Positions 1 to 8,453 of a DNA stretch of 17,685 nucleotides are shown here, one piece after another. Position numbers and translations under genes: made by a program. Origin of the DNA: JAMBLL01 sp036985935 (GTDB lineage Bacteria > Actinomycetota > Acidimicrobiia > Spongiisociales > UBA5794). The stretch spans positions 1 through 17,685 of the forward strand of contig BTQP01000026.1 of the NCBI GenBank assembly GCA_036985935.1, given 5' to 3'. The notes beneath the pieces are model-generated. The model was not told where the DNA came from, did not search any database, and was given only the letters and a program-made list of their open reading frames with translations. Numbering within the stretch: position 1 is the stretch's first letter; the number at the start of each line of letters is the position of its first letter.

Positions 1-359
1 TAGTCAAGGTCGAGTCCGGCGATGATCAGATTCTTTCCGGCGCCCGCGAGGATCTCGGCAACCTCGACGAGCCCCTCATCGAAGAACTGCCCCTCGTCGA
101 TGCCAACGACGACGGTTCGGTCCTCCACGGATCGCAGAAGTTCATCGGAGTCGGCGACGGGTGTGGCGTGCGTAGAGAGGCGGGAATGGGATACGACCTC
201 TGTCACGGCATACCGCGTGTCAAGCGCAGGTTTGAACGTCTGGGTGGGAACTCGTGCGAGGTGATACCTGGTCACCCGCCGGATGAGCTCTTCGCTCTTC
301 CCTGAAAACATGGGACCAGCGATGACCTCGACCCATCCCTGATCCGCGCGACGCTGCAT
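1..359 (-). CDS. tdk: Thymidine kinase, N-terminal part (cut by window edge)
   Basis: Type II thymidine kinase, which phosphorylates thymidine to dTMP with ATP in the cytoplasmic pyrimidine salvage pathway. Reading from the ATG at 359, 119 codons are visible before the window ends. The P-loop GPMFSGKS lies at residues 15-22, followed by ELIRR as in the family. The Walker-B/catalytic segment VVGIDEGQFF is at 84-93, with Glu89 the expected general base. The visible end, AGLDLD (114-119), matches the strand that precedes the lasso/zinc half of the enzyme. The zinc cysteines and the lasso loop lie outside the window, so completeness cannot be judged. No convincing ribosome site precedes the ATG, and no other upstream in-frame start fits. 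It lies 70 nt downstream of the permease gene on the same strand, but nothing in the sequence ties the two functionally. Confidence 0.95.
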   Translation of the reverse strand, partial: MQRRADQGWVEVIAGPMFSGKSEELIRRVTRYHLARVPTQTFKPALDTRYAVTEVVSHSRLSTHATPVADSDELLRSVEDRTVVVGIDEGQFFDEGLVEVAEILAGAGKNLIIAGLDLD

Positions 360-429
360 GAGGCTTGACGATAGCAACCACAGGCGGCGACGAGGTATCC
401 GGTACCCGGGTGGAAGACGCTGTCGCGCT

Positions 430-1776
430 CTACATGTTCATCGTGCCGTCTGCGTTGGTGTGAGATCGCATGAAGAGGCGCTCACCCACCACGATCAGCA
501 CCAGTCCGACCGCGGCAACAACAAGAATAAGCGGGTCCTCCGAGCTCTTGACCCACAGGAAAGCTGCGAGAACGATTGCATCCAACACGATGGCTGTGCC
601 CACGATGGCGGGGGTCACATCGATTCGAGATCTCAGATGTTTCAAGATTCCATAGTGGATCGCGATGTCCATGATCAGGTAGAAGATCGCGCCTAGCGCC
701 GCGATTCGCTTGAGGTCGAACAAGATGGTGAGGATCATCGCAAAGGCAACCGTGTAGATCATCGCGTGCGTTCGGAGGTTTCCCGGGAGTCCGAAGTGCC
801 GGTGCGGAACCTCCTTCATGCTGGTGAGCATGGCGAGCATTCGCGAGGCCGCGAACACGCTCGCCATCACTCCCGATGCGGTCGCTACGACAGCGAGGGC
901 TACCGTCAACCACACCCCGGCATCGCCGAACGCAGGCCTCGCAGCCTCGGCAAGTACGAAGTTCTGGGCTGCGATGATCTCGTCGAGGCTGAGATTGCCC
1001 GCGACCATCACGGCGAGGACGACGTACAGAACACCTGATATCGCGATCGAGATGATGATCGCTCTCCCGGTGTTGCGGTGCGGATCTACGATCTCGCCAC
1101 CACTGTTCGTGATCGTCGTGAACCCCTTGTACGCGAGGATTGCCAGAGCGATGCTGCCAAGGAACCCACCGGGGCTGAAGGTTTCTGAGCCAGCTGTGCC
1201 AGATGTGAAGTTCGCGGCGTCAATGAACCAGATCCCACCGATTGCGAAGATCGCGAGCCCGCCCACCTTGATGATCGCCATCACTCCCTGGGAAGCCTGG
1301 ACGGCACGGTTTCCTGCGATATTCACCGCAAAAGCGACCGCGAGGAGCGCAACGCCGAGTGCCGGGACCCAGAAGCTCGTTGGTTTCAAATCGACGATCT
1401 GGAGCACGTAGGCACCGAAGGTACGGGCAACCAGGCTCTCACTGACCACCATCGAAACGTACATCAACAGAGCGAAGACGCCGGTCGCAGTGCCTAAGCC
1501 GTACATCTCTTTGAGGAACATGGCGATCCCACCCGAGGACGGGAACGCATTTGACAGTTTTACGTAGGAATACGCGCTGAACGCTACGACCACAGTGGCG
1601 ACAACGAACGCCAAAGGAAAGAGGTCGCCAGCGAGTGCGGCGACCTGGCCGGTCAGTACGAAGATGCCGGCCCCGATCATCACACCTGTGCCCAACGACA
1701 CCGCACCGAACAGGCTCAGGGTGCCGGCACCCTCTTCGGGTTCCACAGCTGCCGCATCGCCCATGTCGTGATCCAT
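430..1776 (-). CDS. APC-superfamily amino acid permease
   Basis: A 448-residue inner-membrane transporter of the amino acid/polyamine/organocation (APC) family, probably a cation-coupled amino acid symporter or antiporter. The first helix carries the family signature GTGVMIGAGIFVLTG (29-43), whose unwound GAGIF segment binds the substrate backbone. A second conserved stretch, AYKGFTTITNSGGEI (215-229), followed by DPHRNTGRAI, corresponds to the TM6 region and its cytoplasmic loop. About 12 hydrophobic segments can be counted, and the length is normal for the family. The short acidic N-terminus and the polar C-terminal tail (from about 434) look cytoplasmic. Substrate cannot be deduced. The ATG at 1776 has no obvious Shine-Dalgarno sequence, and an internal ATG at 1764 is an alternative. 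It follows the 6-TM protein gene by 40 nt and precedes tdk by 70 nt. Confidence 0.93.
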   Translation of the reverse strand: MDHDMGDAAAVEPEEGAGTLSLFGAVSLGTGVMIGAGIFVLTGQVAALAGDLFPLAFVVATVVVAFSAYSYVKLSNAFPSSGGIAMFLKEMYGLGTATGVFALLMYVSMVVSESLVARTFGAYVLQIVDLKPTSFWVPALGVALLAVAFAVNIAGNRAVQASQGVMAIIKVGGLAIFAIGGIWFIDAANFTSGTAGSETFSPGGFLGSIALAILAYKGFTTITNSGGEIVDPHRNTGRAIIISIAISGVLYVVLAVMVAGNLSLDEIIAAQNFVLAEAARPAFGDAGVWLTVALAVVATASGVMASVFAASRMLAMLTSMKEVPHRHFGLPGNLRTHAMIYTVAFAMILTILFDLKRIAALGAIFYLIMDIAIHYGILKHLRSRIDVTPAIVGTAIVLDAIVLAAFLWVKSSEDPLILVVAAVGLVLIVVGERLFMRSHTNADGTMNM

Positions 1777-1816
1777 TGTCGCGACGTTAGCGGCGCGTCA
1801 ACCGGAAAGTGCTGCC

Positions 1817-2989
1817 TCAGCCTTTTCGGCTTGAGACACTTGCGACATACTCGGCCAACCATTCCTCATCGAGTTCTGAGTAGGGATCGTCGACGCCGGG
1901 CATGGTCCAGACGTGGATCATTTCGTTCGTGACGGGAAACGAGATCGAAGCAACCGGACAGACACCAAGCGGTGACTCGAAACCAGCGATCGCAGGTGGC
2001 GTCAGAGCGAAGCAGATGTGGTCGTGAGCGTGCCAGACGGTGATCGGGCCACCGAACGCCGGTCCTGGTGTCCCGATGGACTCCATTTCGAAGAGCGCGC
2101 CGAGCAGAACGGGTCCGTTGGGTCCGGGTTCGTAGACCAGCGTCTCAGGGCGCTGAGGATCGAGGACGATGCCATCAGACTTGTACCGGGCGTTCTCAGC
2201 GTGAAACTGCGATCCAACGATGTTGCCCACGTCATATCCCGCTGCGGCTGCGACGGCTACGTCTTCGTACTTCCGGATCGCGGAGGCGGTCTCTTTCTGA
2301 ATCCGATCGGCCTCTGCACGTTCGAACGCTGTGGGTTCCCGGTCGGTGCCGACCGGCAGCAAGACGGCCGGTAGCGGTGTATCGCCGAGCTTTTCGCCGC
2401 CGATGCCTGCCACAACCGCACCTCCCCAGCCGGCAAGGGTCGTGAATCCGATCACACCAATGACGGTTGCAGATGCCGCAAAACGGCGCACCTTTCCACC
2501 ATCAACCGATCGGAAGACGACGGCAAGAGCCGTCGCTTGAAGGAGCGCCGTTATGAGGCCGACCTGGTCAACGGTGATGCCCGCAACGGCGAGCCCGAGG
2601 TTGACCGTGAGCACGGCGACAAGAACATACGACGCTAGGCGGCGCCACGATTTGCCGTGAAGAAGTCTTCGAACGACGACCAGCTGTGCGCCAGCCGCAA
2701 CGAAAAGCCACAACGACACCGGGGATGCCATCCTGCCAAGGGCCATGCCAAAGGTCGAAGCGGCTGAAATGCTCAATAGCCACACGAACAATCGGTGCGT
2801 CGAAGTGAGGGCCCTGTATCGCTCTCTGAATGCCTGGGACCGACCGTGGCCACGGTTTGCGAGGTACCTGACGAGCAACGATCCGATGGCGAGGGCAAGG
2901 ACAAGCAGAATGGCTATGCCGTGCTCCGGTGCGATCCCGTAGATCGGGCTCCCGATGTACCGGTCGAGAAGATTGATACCGTCGTTCAT
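1817..2989 (-). CDS. Membrane protein, six TM segments plus C-terminal His/Cys-rich domain (unknown function)
   Basis: I do not recognise a named function. The first ~195 residues hold about six hydrophobic helices (roughly 24-42, 66-85, 89-105, 118-138, 143-160, 173-197). A linker and helix (about 215-250) follow, then a soluble domain. That domain contains FHAENARY (262-269), DPQRPETLVYE (277-287), WHAHDHICF (319-327), a second Cys (344, in GVCPV) and MIHVWTMPGVDDPYSE (357-372). The clustered His320, His322, His324, Cys326, Cys344 and His359 look like metal or haem ligands. I recall similar WHxHxxxC...HVW domains in actinobacterial proteins of unknown role, but cannot verify that here. The start is set at the ATG at 2989: GGAGG (2997-3001) lies 7 nt upstream and the ATG overlaps the stop of the 4-TM gene as ATGA. 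An in-frame TTG at 2995 would sit too close to that site. Confidence 0.85.
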   Translation of the reverse strand: MNDGINLLDRYIGSPIYGIAPEHGIAILLVLALAIGSLLVRYLANRGHGRSQAFRERYRALTSTHRLFVWLLSISAASTFGMALGRMASPVSLWLFVAAGAQLVVVRRLLHGKSWRRLASYVLVAVLTVNLGLAVAGITVDQVGLITALLQATALAVVFRSVDGGKVRRFAASATVIGVIGFTTLAGWGGAVVAGIGGEKLGDTPLPAVLLPVGTDREPTAFERAEADRIQKETASAIRKYEDVAVAAAAGYDVGNIVGSQFHAENARYKSDGIVLDPQRPETLVYEPGPNGPVLLGALFEMESIGTPGPAFGGPITVWHAHDHICFALTPPAIAGFESPLGVCPVASISFPVTNEMIHVWTMPGVDDPYSELDEEWLAEYVASVSSRKG

Positions 2990-3483
2990 GCCCAAACCTC
3001 CTCGAGTTCCCAGTCCTCTTCGTGAGATTCAGCGACCGGTGCCTTCTTGCTGAAAGCTGTCCGAACGGCTGGGCGCCGCAGCAACCAGAAGATGGAGACA
3101 GGCAATACGATTCGCACGAGGAACCCGACCGGCGTCAAACCACGCCCTGCGAGTGCTAGCGCAAGCCCGAGATCAACCAGGGCGAATACCACCCAGCCGA
3201 TCTGGAGCGACATGACCCATCGTCTAGCGGACCGGCGTCGCCGGCGAAGTTTCGAAACCAGCATGAGCGTGACCACGGCCCCGGCGATGCTGAGCAGCGC
3301 CGAGATCGCGGAGGCTCCGCCAAAGATGATTGCGGAGCCTACGGCTTCGACGGCAAGCGTCACAGCAAGTGCGCCTTGCATGAAGAGAAGGAGAACGGCT
3401 ACCTGGATGGGGCCTTCGTCTGCGTGTTTGAGATCATTCATACCCCAAATGTCGGCGAGCAGCATGAGGGGGGAATGGGACAC
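2986..3483 (-). CDS. Small membrane protein, four TM segments (unknown function)
   Basis: A hydrophobic protein of up to 165 residues that I do not recognise. It has about four transmembrane segments (roughly 27-46, 53-78, 90-111 and 115-134 from the longest start). A strongly basic loop, SKLRRRRRSARRW (77-89), between the second and third segments is probably cytoplasmic by the positive-inside rule. The C-terminal tail ends in an acidic run (ESHEEDWELEEVWA). The start is uncertain: GTG at 3483, ATG at 3465 and ATG at 3441 are in frame and none has a good ribosome site. The ATG at 3441 (MNDLKHADEGPIQ) gives the most natural N-terminus. Its TGA stop overlaps the next gene's ATG as ATGA, so the two membrane proteins are probably translationally coupled and may act as partners. 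Confidence 0.82.
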   Translation of the reverse strand: MSHSPLMLLADIWGMNDLKHADEGPIQVAVLLLFMQGALAVTLAVEAVGSAIIFGGASAISALLSIAGAVVTLMLVSKLRRRRRSARRWVMSLQIGWVVFALVDLGLALALAGRGLTPVGFLVRIVLPVSIFWLLRRPAVRTAFSKKAPVAESHEEDWELEEVWA

Positions 3484-3589
3484 ACATGAGTAGACGATGA
3501 GTCTTGTTCTCGACTGAAATCACGCGTCTCCGGCGACTGCTGGGAACGAGTGCGACGAGGTACCGCCGTACCGACCCGATTGGTCCGTA

Positions 3590-4585
3590 TTACGCCTCGA
3601 AACCGAAGAATGAGTCGAGGTCGTTGACATCCGTCACCTCGCTAGGAGCCGGAGGATCGATCACGACCCCTGTGTTGAGATCGAACATGTCGTAGCGCAT
3701 CAACATCTGGCCGAAACCCTCACCTGGTTCCGCGTCGAGACCATCGCCATCGATCTCCATGATGAAGCGGACGACGAGGCCGTCGTCAGAAATCCAGACA
3801 TCCATCGGTAGGGACTCGGCGGGGAGCGGACCCTGCGCTTCGAGACGTTCACGCTCCTCGGGTGAGGCCTGAGCGAGCAGCGTTTCCGTATCGAAAATCG
3901 CACGGTAGTGGGTTGCGTCGACGCCGTTCACAGCTTCTATACCGATTACCTCAACCGTTGCGCCGGCATCCTCGAATGAGCCAAGTATCTCGGAGGGATT
4001 GCCAGGCGAGGCAAAGGTGAACCCCGACGTTGGGTCGTTCTGATCAGCCGGCATCGAGATCCACGGCGTGTCTGCACCGAGGAACTGGTTGAAGAATGGG
4101 AACTTGACGAAGGTCGTTTCACCGATCTGGCGAACTTCCATCTCACCGAACAGCCCGGCCAACTCGGCCGGAAGCTCGTCACCAGCCGCTGCCATTGCAC
4201 CACTCAAGTCCATAGAGAAGGAGAAGTCGCCCGAGGTGTTGTCGAAAGCTCCGCCGAATGGGATCACCATCTCCGTGATCCCTGTCGATGCATCGATCCC
4301 GGTTATCTCGATGGAGCCTTCCATCCGCCCTGAAACGACGTCGGCGCTTCGGGCAAAGGCCGCCTTGAGCGCTGTCGCACCCTCCGATTCTGCTGGAGCA
4401 GGCGTAGTAGTTGTTGTAGTAGTTTCCGATATCACGGTCGTCGGCGGCGTCGCCTCGGTTGTGCTTGTCGCAGTAACAGCAGCGGTAGTCGTAGCACCCG
4501 TGTCCTGGTCAGCCTCGTTCACCTGGGCGCATGCCGACACAACGAGAACAAGCCCGAACAGGGTCGCGATGATGCGTCTACTCAC
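3590..4585 (-). CDS. Secreted lipoprotein, possibly LppX/LprG-like
   Basis: A 331-residue exported lipoprotein. From the GTG at 4585 the N-terminus is a short basic tip (SRRII), a hydrophobic core (LFGLVLVV) and the lipobox VSAC, giving a lipidated Cys19. A Thr/Ala/Glu-rich linker (about 20-62) follows, presumably crossing the wall zone. The mature domain alternates short strands and ends with GVDATHYRAIFD, LPMDVWISDDGLVVRF and a final acidic/aromatic tail (DSFFGFEA). The order of a 'GVDATHY' strand and a 'DVWIDxDGL' strand resembles actinobacterial LppX/LprG/LolA-like lipid-binding lipoproteins; this is resemblance by eye, not a search result. The start is supported by GAGGAG at 4592-4597, 6 nt upstream of the GTG. 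An in-frame TTG at 4615 would place that site inside the gene. It lies 146 nt after rodA, so it may have its own promoter. Confidence 0.85.
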   Translation of the reverse strand: MSRRIIATLFGLVLVVSACAQVNEADQDTGATTTAAVTATSTTEATPPTTVISETTTTTTTPAPAESEGATALKAAFARSADVVSGRMEGSIEITGIDASTGITEMVIPFGGAFDNTSGDFSFSMDLSGAMAAAGDELPAELAGLFGEMEVRQIGETTFVKFPFFNQFLGADTPWISMPADQNDPTSGFTFASPGNPSEILGSFEDAGATVEVIGIEAVNGVDATHYRAIFDTETLLAQASPEERERLEAQGPLPAESLPMDVWISDDGLVVRFIMEIDGDGLDAEPGEGFGQMLMRYDMFDLNTGVVIDPPAPSEVTDVNDLDSFFGFEA

Positions 4586-4731
4586 AGAAATCTCCTCTTT
4601 GACAACACTGGACAAATCTCCCAGATGTCATCGGCTCAATCAACGCAGTACTTGAACCTCGAACCTGACTGCTTGTCGGACCCTGCGCCGTTCCCCGTCG
4701 CCCCATTCGACCGGGACCCGCGCACGGACAT

Positions 4732-5901
4732 CTAGTCCCTGCGGCGACTGCCAGGTGACACGGATCGACGCATCCATACCGAGTGGGCGAGGCCGAGCGC
4801 GGCGCTCATCGCAACAAATACAGTCCCGCCTGCGGACATGAACGGCAGAGGCAACCCGGTGACGGGCATGATCCGAATCGTCATGCCAATATTGATGAAC
4901 ACGTGGAAGGCGAACATCGCTGCGATTCCTGTTGCGACCAGCGAGCCGAACCGATCTCTCGCATTCGCCGCAATAGAGAGCAACCGGAACAACAGCAACC
5001 CGAAGAGAGCGATGATGACAATGCTTCCGACAAAACCGAATTGTTCGCCGACGGCAGTGAAGATGAAGTCAGTGGATTGCACGGGAACGAACTGAAAGTT
5101 CGTCTGTGACCCCTCGAAGAGTCCCTTGCCCAAGAGGCCGCCGGATCCGATGGCAATCTCTGACTGAACCTGGTTGTAGGAGAGGCTGAGCTCGTACGCA
5201 CCAGGGTCGATGAATGCGGTGAGCCGATTGATCTGATATTCCTTGATCAAACCGATCTGAAACACGCCTACGACCCCAACGGCGGTAGCTACGAACAGGA
5301 AACCCAGTTGTCTCATCGTGGAACCGCCGATGAACAGCATCGCGAGCATCACGAAGGCGAAGACAAGCATCGTGCCAAGGTCGGGCTGTGCAAAGATCAG
5401 AACCGATGGCACGCCGACGACCACGAGAGCTCGGGCAACGGTTTGCCACGTGAGAGGGATGTCGGATGACGCAAGGATCGACGCGAGCATCAGTATCACA
5501 CCGATCTTTGCCAACTCCGATGGCTGGAACTGGATCGGCCCCAGGTCGATCCAGCGTTGAGCGATGCCCTCGCTCTCCCCCAATGGGGTAAGAACCAGCA
5601 CCAGCATCACGATCACGATGATGTAGATGGGACCGACGAACCCCCGGACTTCAGTGATGTCGATAGATGAGACCACGGCGAAGACGAGGAACCCGATCAG
5701 CACGAAGATCGCCTGCTCCTTGAGTGCCCTCGCCGGATCGAGACCTCGAGCGACAAGACCGGGAGCTGTCGCTGAATAGATCATCAGGAGGCCGACGGCC
5801 GAGATCGTGAGGTAGGTGAGCACGAGTACGATGTCGGGACGTAGCGGCCCACGGTGCTGGGTGTAGGCGACAGAATCTGGATCGCGCGTTGCAAAGGCCA
5901 T
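4732..5901 (-). CDS. rodA: RodA, SEDS peptidoglycan glycosyltransferase
   Basis: A 389-residue polytopic SEDS-family protein that polymerises lipid II into glycan strands during lateral wall growth, working with PBP2. About ten hydrophobic segments are present and the length is typical. Recognisable family motifs are RWIDLGPIQFQPSELAK (116-132), FAQPDLGT (170-177), the extracellular stretch VPVQSTDFIFTAVGEQFG (272-289) and PVTGLPLPFMSAGGT (346-360). Asp278 in TDFIF corresponds to the residue shown to be essential in studied RodA proteins. RodA rather than FtsW is chosen because the gene directly follows mreBCD and PBP2 and lacks division-cluster neighbours. The ATG at 5901 overlaps the PBP2 stop as TGATG, so the two partner enzymes are translationally coupled. 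Confidence 0.97.
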   Translation of the reverse strand: MAFATRDPDSVAYTQHRGPLRPDIVLVLTYLTISAVGLLMIYSATAPGLVARGLDPARALKEQAIFVLIGFLVFAVVSSIDITEVRGFVGPIYIIVIVMLVLVLTPLGESEGIAQRWIDLGPIQFQPSELAKIGVILMLASILASSDIPLTWQTVARALVVVGVPSVLIFAQPDLGTMLVFAFVMLAMLFIGGSTMRQLGFLFVATAVGVVGVFQIGLIKEYQINRLTAFIDPGAYELSLSYNQVQSEIAIGSGGLLGKGLFEGSQTNFQFVPVQSTDFIFTAVGEQFGFVGSIVIIALFGLLLFRLLSIAANARDRFGSLVATGIAAMFAFHVFINIGMTIRIMPVTGLPLPFMSAGGTVFVAMSAALGLAHSVWMRRSVSPGSRRRD

Positions 5902-8453
5902 CAGTCAGCCTCAAGTCCGGGTGCGAGTTCCGTAACACCGTCTGACCCGTTGAGCAGGAACTGGAATATCTGGCGAGCGATCGGGGCGGCAACCCTGCCA
6001 CCGCTGCCGCCACGCTCGACCACAACAGATACAACCCATTTCGGGCTGGTCACAGGGGCAACGCCGACGAAGAAGGCACTGTCAACCTGCTTGTAGTGCT
6101 CAACACGCGGCGCCTGAATGATCTCGCTTGTGCCTGTCTTCCCCCCGATCAGCTCAACACCCTGGCCGAAGTTCGTGAAGGCCGTTCGGGCCGTTCCACG
6201 CTGCTGGTTGTTGACGACCTGTTGAAGATCGGAAAGCAACATCCTGGATGTGCGCGGATCGAGATCCATCGAGCGTGCGATCTCGGGCGGGTTCTCCGTG
6301 ATCAGCCTCCCTTCCTGATCAACCACCTGAGCAACAACACGTGGGGTCCAGATCGTGCCGCCGTTCACCATTGCCGCGAGACCGTTCGCCATCTGGAGCG
6401 GGGTGGTCAACGTCGCACCCTGCCCAACAGCGAAGTCCATCAAGTCGCCGCCGACCCACGATCCATCCGATCGGACCCGTGGCGAACCTTCCCGCTGCTC
6501 GGCCACGAACCATGCTTTGTCCGGGACCAACCCGTCTCTCTCAAATGGAAGGTCGATGCCGGTCGCCGTACCGAATCCGAATCCCCTTGCGTATTCCTGA
6601 AGCAGGTTCTCCTTGTCGACGCCGGAACCATCGTTCCGCTCATTCCACAATCGAAGAGCTATGTCCCAGAAGTAGAGGTCACATGATGCTTGCAAAGCTC
6701 CGTGGAGGTCGAGTGGCCCGTGACCGCCAGGCCACTTCCAGTCCTTCTTCGTCTGTACGGTGCCGTCGTTGAGTTGGAACTTGAACAGTCCAGTACAGCT
6801 GTACTCATCCGTGTCGCTGAGCAGCGGCTCAAACACCGGATCGGTCTCGACCACTTCCTCCACTGGCGAGGCATCAGCGGGCTCCTCAGTCTCCGGCGCT
6901 CCGTCGGTCGACCCGGCAGTAGCGCCGACCTCCTTGTCACCGACGCCACGATCGAGCGGGTAGTAGTTCTCCTCGAGTGCGAGCACATACGGAAGTGTCT
7001 TGAATGTCGATGCTGGTGCATAGAGCCCCTGAACCGCAAAGTTCTGAAACGCCGACACGGTACCAAGCGAATCCCACTGTTCCTGGCTGAGTCCATCGAC
7101 GAACGCTGTCGGGTCGTAGTCCGGGTACGAGGCCATGGCAATGATCGAACCATCATTCGGATTCTCGACAACACCGACGGCTCGCACGGGGCACCACTTA
7201 TCGCGGCTGAACAGGATGATGCGTTCATCCGAGATATCGACGACCTGAACCGTTGATGCGAAGGATTGGTTGTTCTTGACAGTCTCCGTTTCGTTATCGA
7301 TAGTCACGGTCGCTACGAAGCGGCTCCCCTGGTCCACGACAGAGTCGAAACTCACAGCTCGTGGCTCAACGCCGGAGAGCACGCCCTCGCCCCCTAGGGG
7401 AATCGTCACTCGTTCGACGGGAACACATACGCCCGCTTCGTCGATCGGCAATCCGGGGTACAGAGCACCAAGCACGTCGATCGGATCGACCGTGATCGGC
7501 GCAGCAGGGACATCGAAGTCTTCGTCGCCCACGCCTGTCTCGGTGTCCGTCGACGAGGTACGCGAATCTCCCTCGGCGCGGGCAGCTGCGAGCTCCTCTG
7601 CGACTTCGATCACCGCTTTCTTCTGAGCCTCTATCAACTTGTCTGCGATCGATTGATCAATGAGAGCGTCGCGGCGTTCATCCATCTCGAGCCTGCGAGC
7701 TTGAATCAGGCCGTCGCGCAGGGACGCTTGCAGCTGGGCCTGAACCTCGGAATCGATTGTCAGGATCAGATTGGCACCAGCGGTCGGTGTTTTCTCGCCG
7801 GCAAGGGCCAACACCTTTCGTTTTGCGTCCACCCGATACTCGACGACGCCTTCTGTGCCACGGAGAAGATCATCGTAGGTGCGCTCTACCCCGGCCTTGC
7901 CTACGGGCTCGTTTCCTTCCACCCCGTCGCGTTCGAGGTCGTCCGCGTTCGGTCGCCCTATGTATCCGAGAACATGTGCACCGAGTTCGGCCAACGGATA
8001 CGTACGGATGGGCTGTGGGACGATATTTACGCCGGGGAACCTCTCACGATTCTCTAGGAGAAAGGTCGCTGCTGAATCTGAAAGGTCCTCCGCGACCGTG
8101 ACCTGGACACCCTTCTTACTTCCCTCGATGAGCAACTCGGAGATCTCCGACGCGGGAACGTCGAGGAACGCCGCGAGATTCTGAGACAGTTGGCCACGAT
8201 CGTCGTCGTCGACGAGGGCGAGATCAACTATCGCGGCAAGCGCGGATCTCGTTCCCGCGAGCTTTACGCCGTTACGATCGAATATGTCTCCCCGAGGGGC
8301 GGGGGTGGAGACAACCCGCACCTGATTGTTCAATGCCCGATCCTCATAGGCCTGAGCTTCAGTGACCTGCATGGTCCAGAGACGCAGCCCGAGCACCGCG
8401 AACAACGCAACGACCACGATGCCGAAAATTCCGAGTCGGAGCGGATTGGTCAT
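5901..8453 (-). CDS. mrdA: Penicillin-binding protein 2 (class B transpeptidase) with large insertions
   Basis: Elongation-specific transpeptidase that crosslinks the glycan made by RodA. From the ATG at 8453 it is 850 residues, well above the 600-700 usual for PBP2. A single TM anchor lies at about 5-29. The pedestal contains APRGDIFDRNG (52-62) and GKAGVERTYDDLLRG (185-199). The transpeptidase motifs are STFK (482-485, Ser482 nucleophile), SCD (590-592, the SxD form seen in PBP2) and KTGTSE (772-777). A ~180-residue insertion splits LTIDSEVQAQL (231-241) from GVVENPNDGSIIAMASYPDYDP (427-448), and an acidic loop (about 504-552) sits between the first two active-site motifs. The ATG overlaps the mreD stop as ATGA. 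A longer GTG start at 8531 would add 26 non-typical residues inside mreD and is rejected. Confidence 0.96.
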   Translation of the reverse strand: MTNPLRLGIFGIVVVALFAVLGLRLWTMQVTEAQAYEDRALNNQVRVVSTPAPRGDIFDRNGVKLAGTRSALAAIVDLALVDDDDRGQLSQNLAAFLDVPASEISELLIEGSKKGVQVTVAEDLSDSAATFLLENRERFPGVNIVPQPIRTYPLAELGAHVLGYIGRPNADDLERDGVEGNEPVGKAGVERTYDDLLRGTEGVVEYRVDAKRKVLALAGEKTPTAGANLILTIDSEVQAQLQASLRDGLIQARRLEMDERRDALIDQSIADKLIEAQKKAVIEVAEELAAARAEGDSRTSSTDTETGVGDEDFDVPAAPITVDPIDVLGALYPGLPIDEAGVCVPVERVTIPLGGEGVLSGVEPRAVSFDSVVDQGSRFVATVTIDNETETVKNNQSFASTVQVVDISDERIILFSRDKWCPVRAVGVVENPNDGSIIAMASYPDYDPTAFVDGLSQEQWDSLGTVSAFQNFAVQGLYAPASTFKTLPYVLALEENYYPLDRGVGDKEVGATAGSTDGAPETEEPADASPVEEVVETDPVFEPLLSDTDEYSCTGLFKFQLNDGTVQTKKDWKWPGGHGPLDLHGALQASCDLYFWDIALRLWNERNDGSGVDKENLLQEYARGFGFGTATGIDLPFERDGLVPDKAWFVAEQREGSPRVRSDGSWVGGDLMDFAVGQGATLTTPLQMANGLAAMVNGGTIWTPRVVAQVVDQEGRLITENPPEIARSMDLDPRTSRMLLSDLQQVVNNQQRGTARTAFTNFGQGVELIGGKTGTSEIIQAPRVEHYKQVDSAFFVGVAPVTSPKWVVSVVVERGGSGGRVAAPIARQIFQFLLNGSDGVTELAPGLEAD

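Noticed and set aside
3559..3572. Inverted repeat GGTAC/GTACC as a terminator of the lipoprotein gene
   Set aside because: Only 5 bp with a 4-nt loop and no T-run in the direction of transcription.
4586..4731. Promoter or terminator between rodA and the lipoprotein gene
   Set aside because: A TTGATT hexamer is present but no suitable -10 follows at proper spacing, and no stable hairpin with a T-run was seen after rodA.
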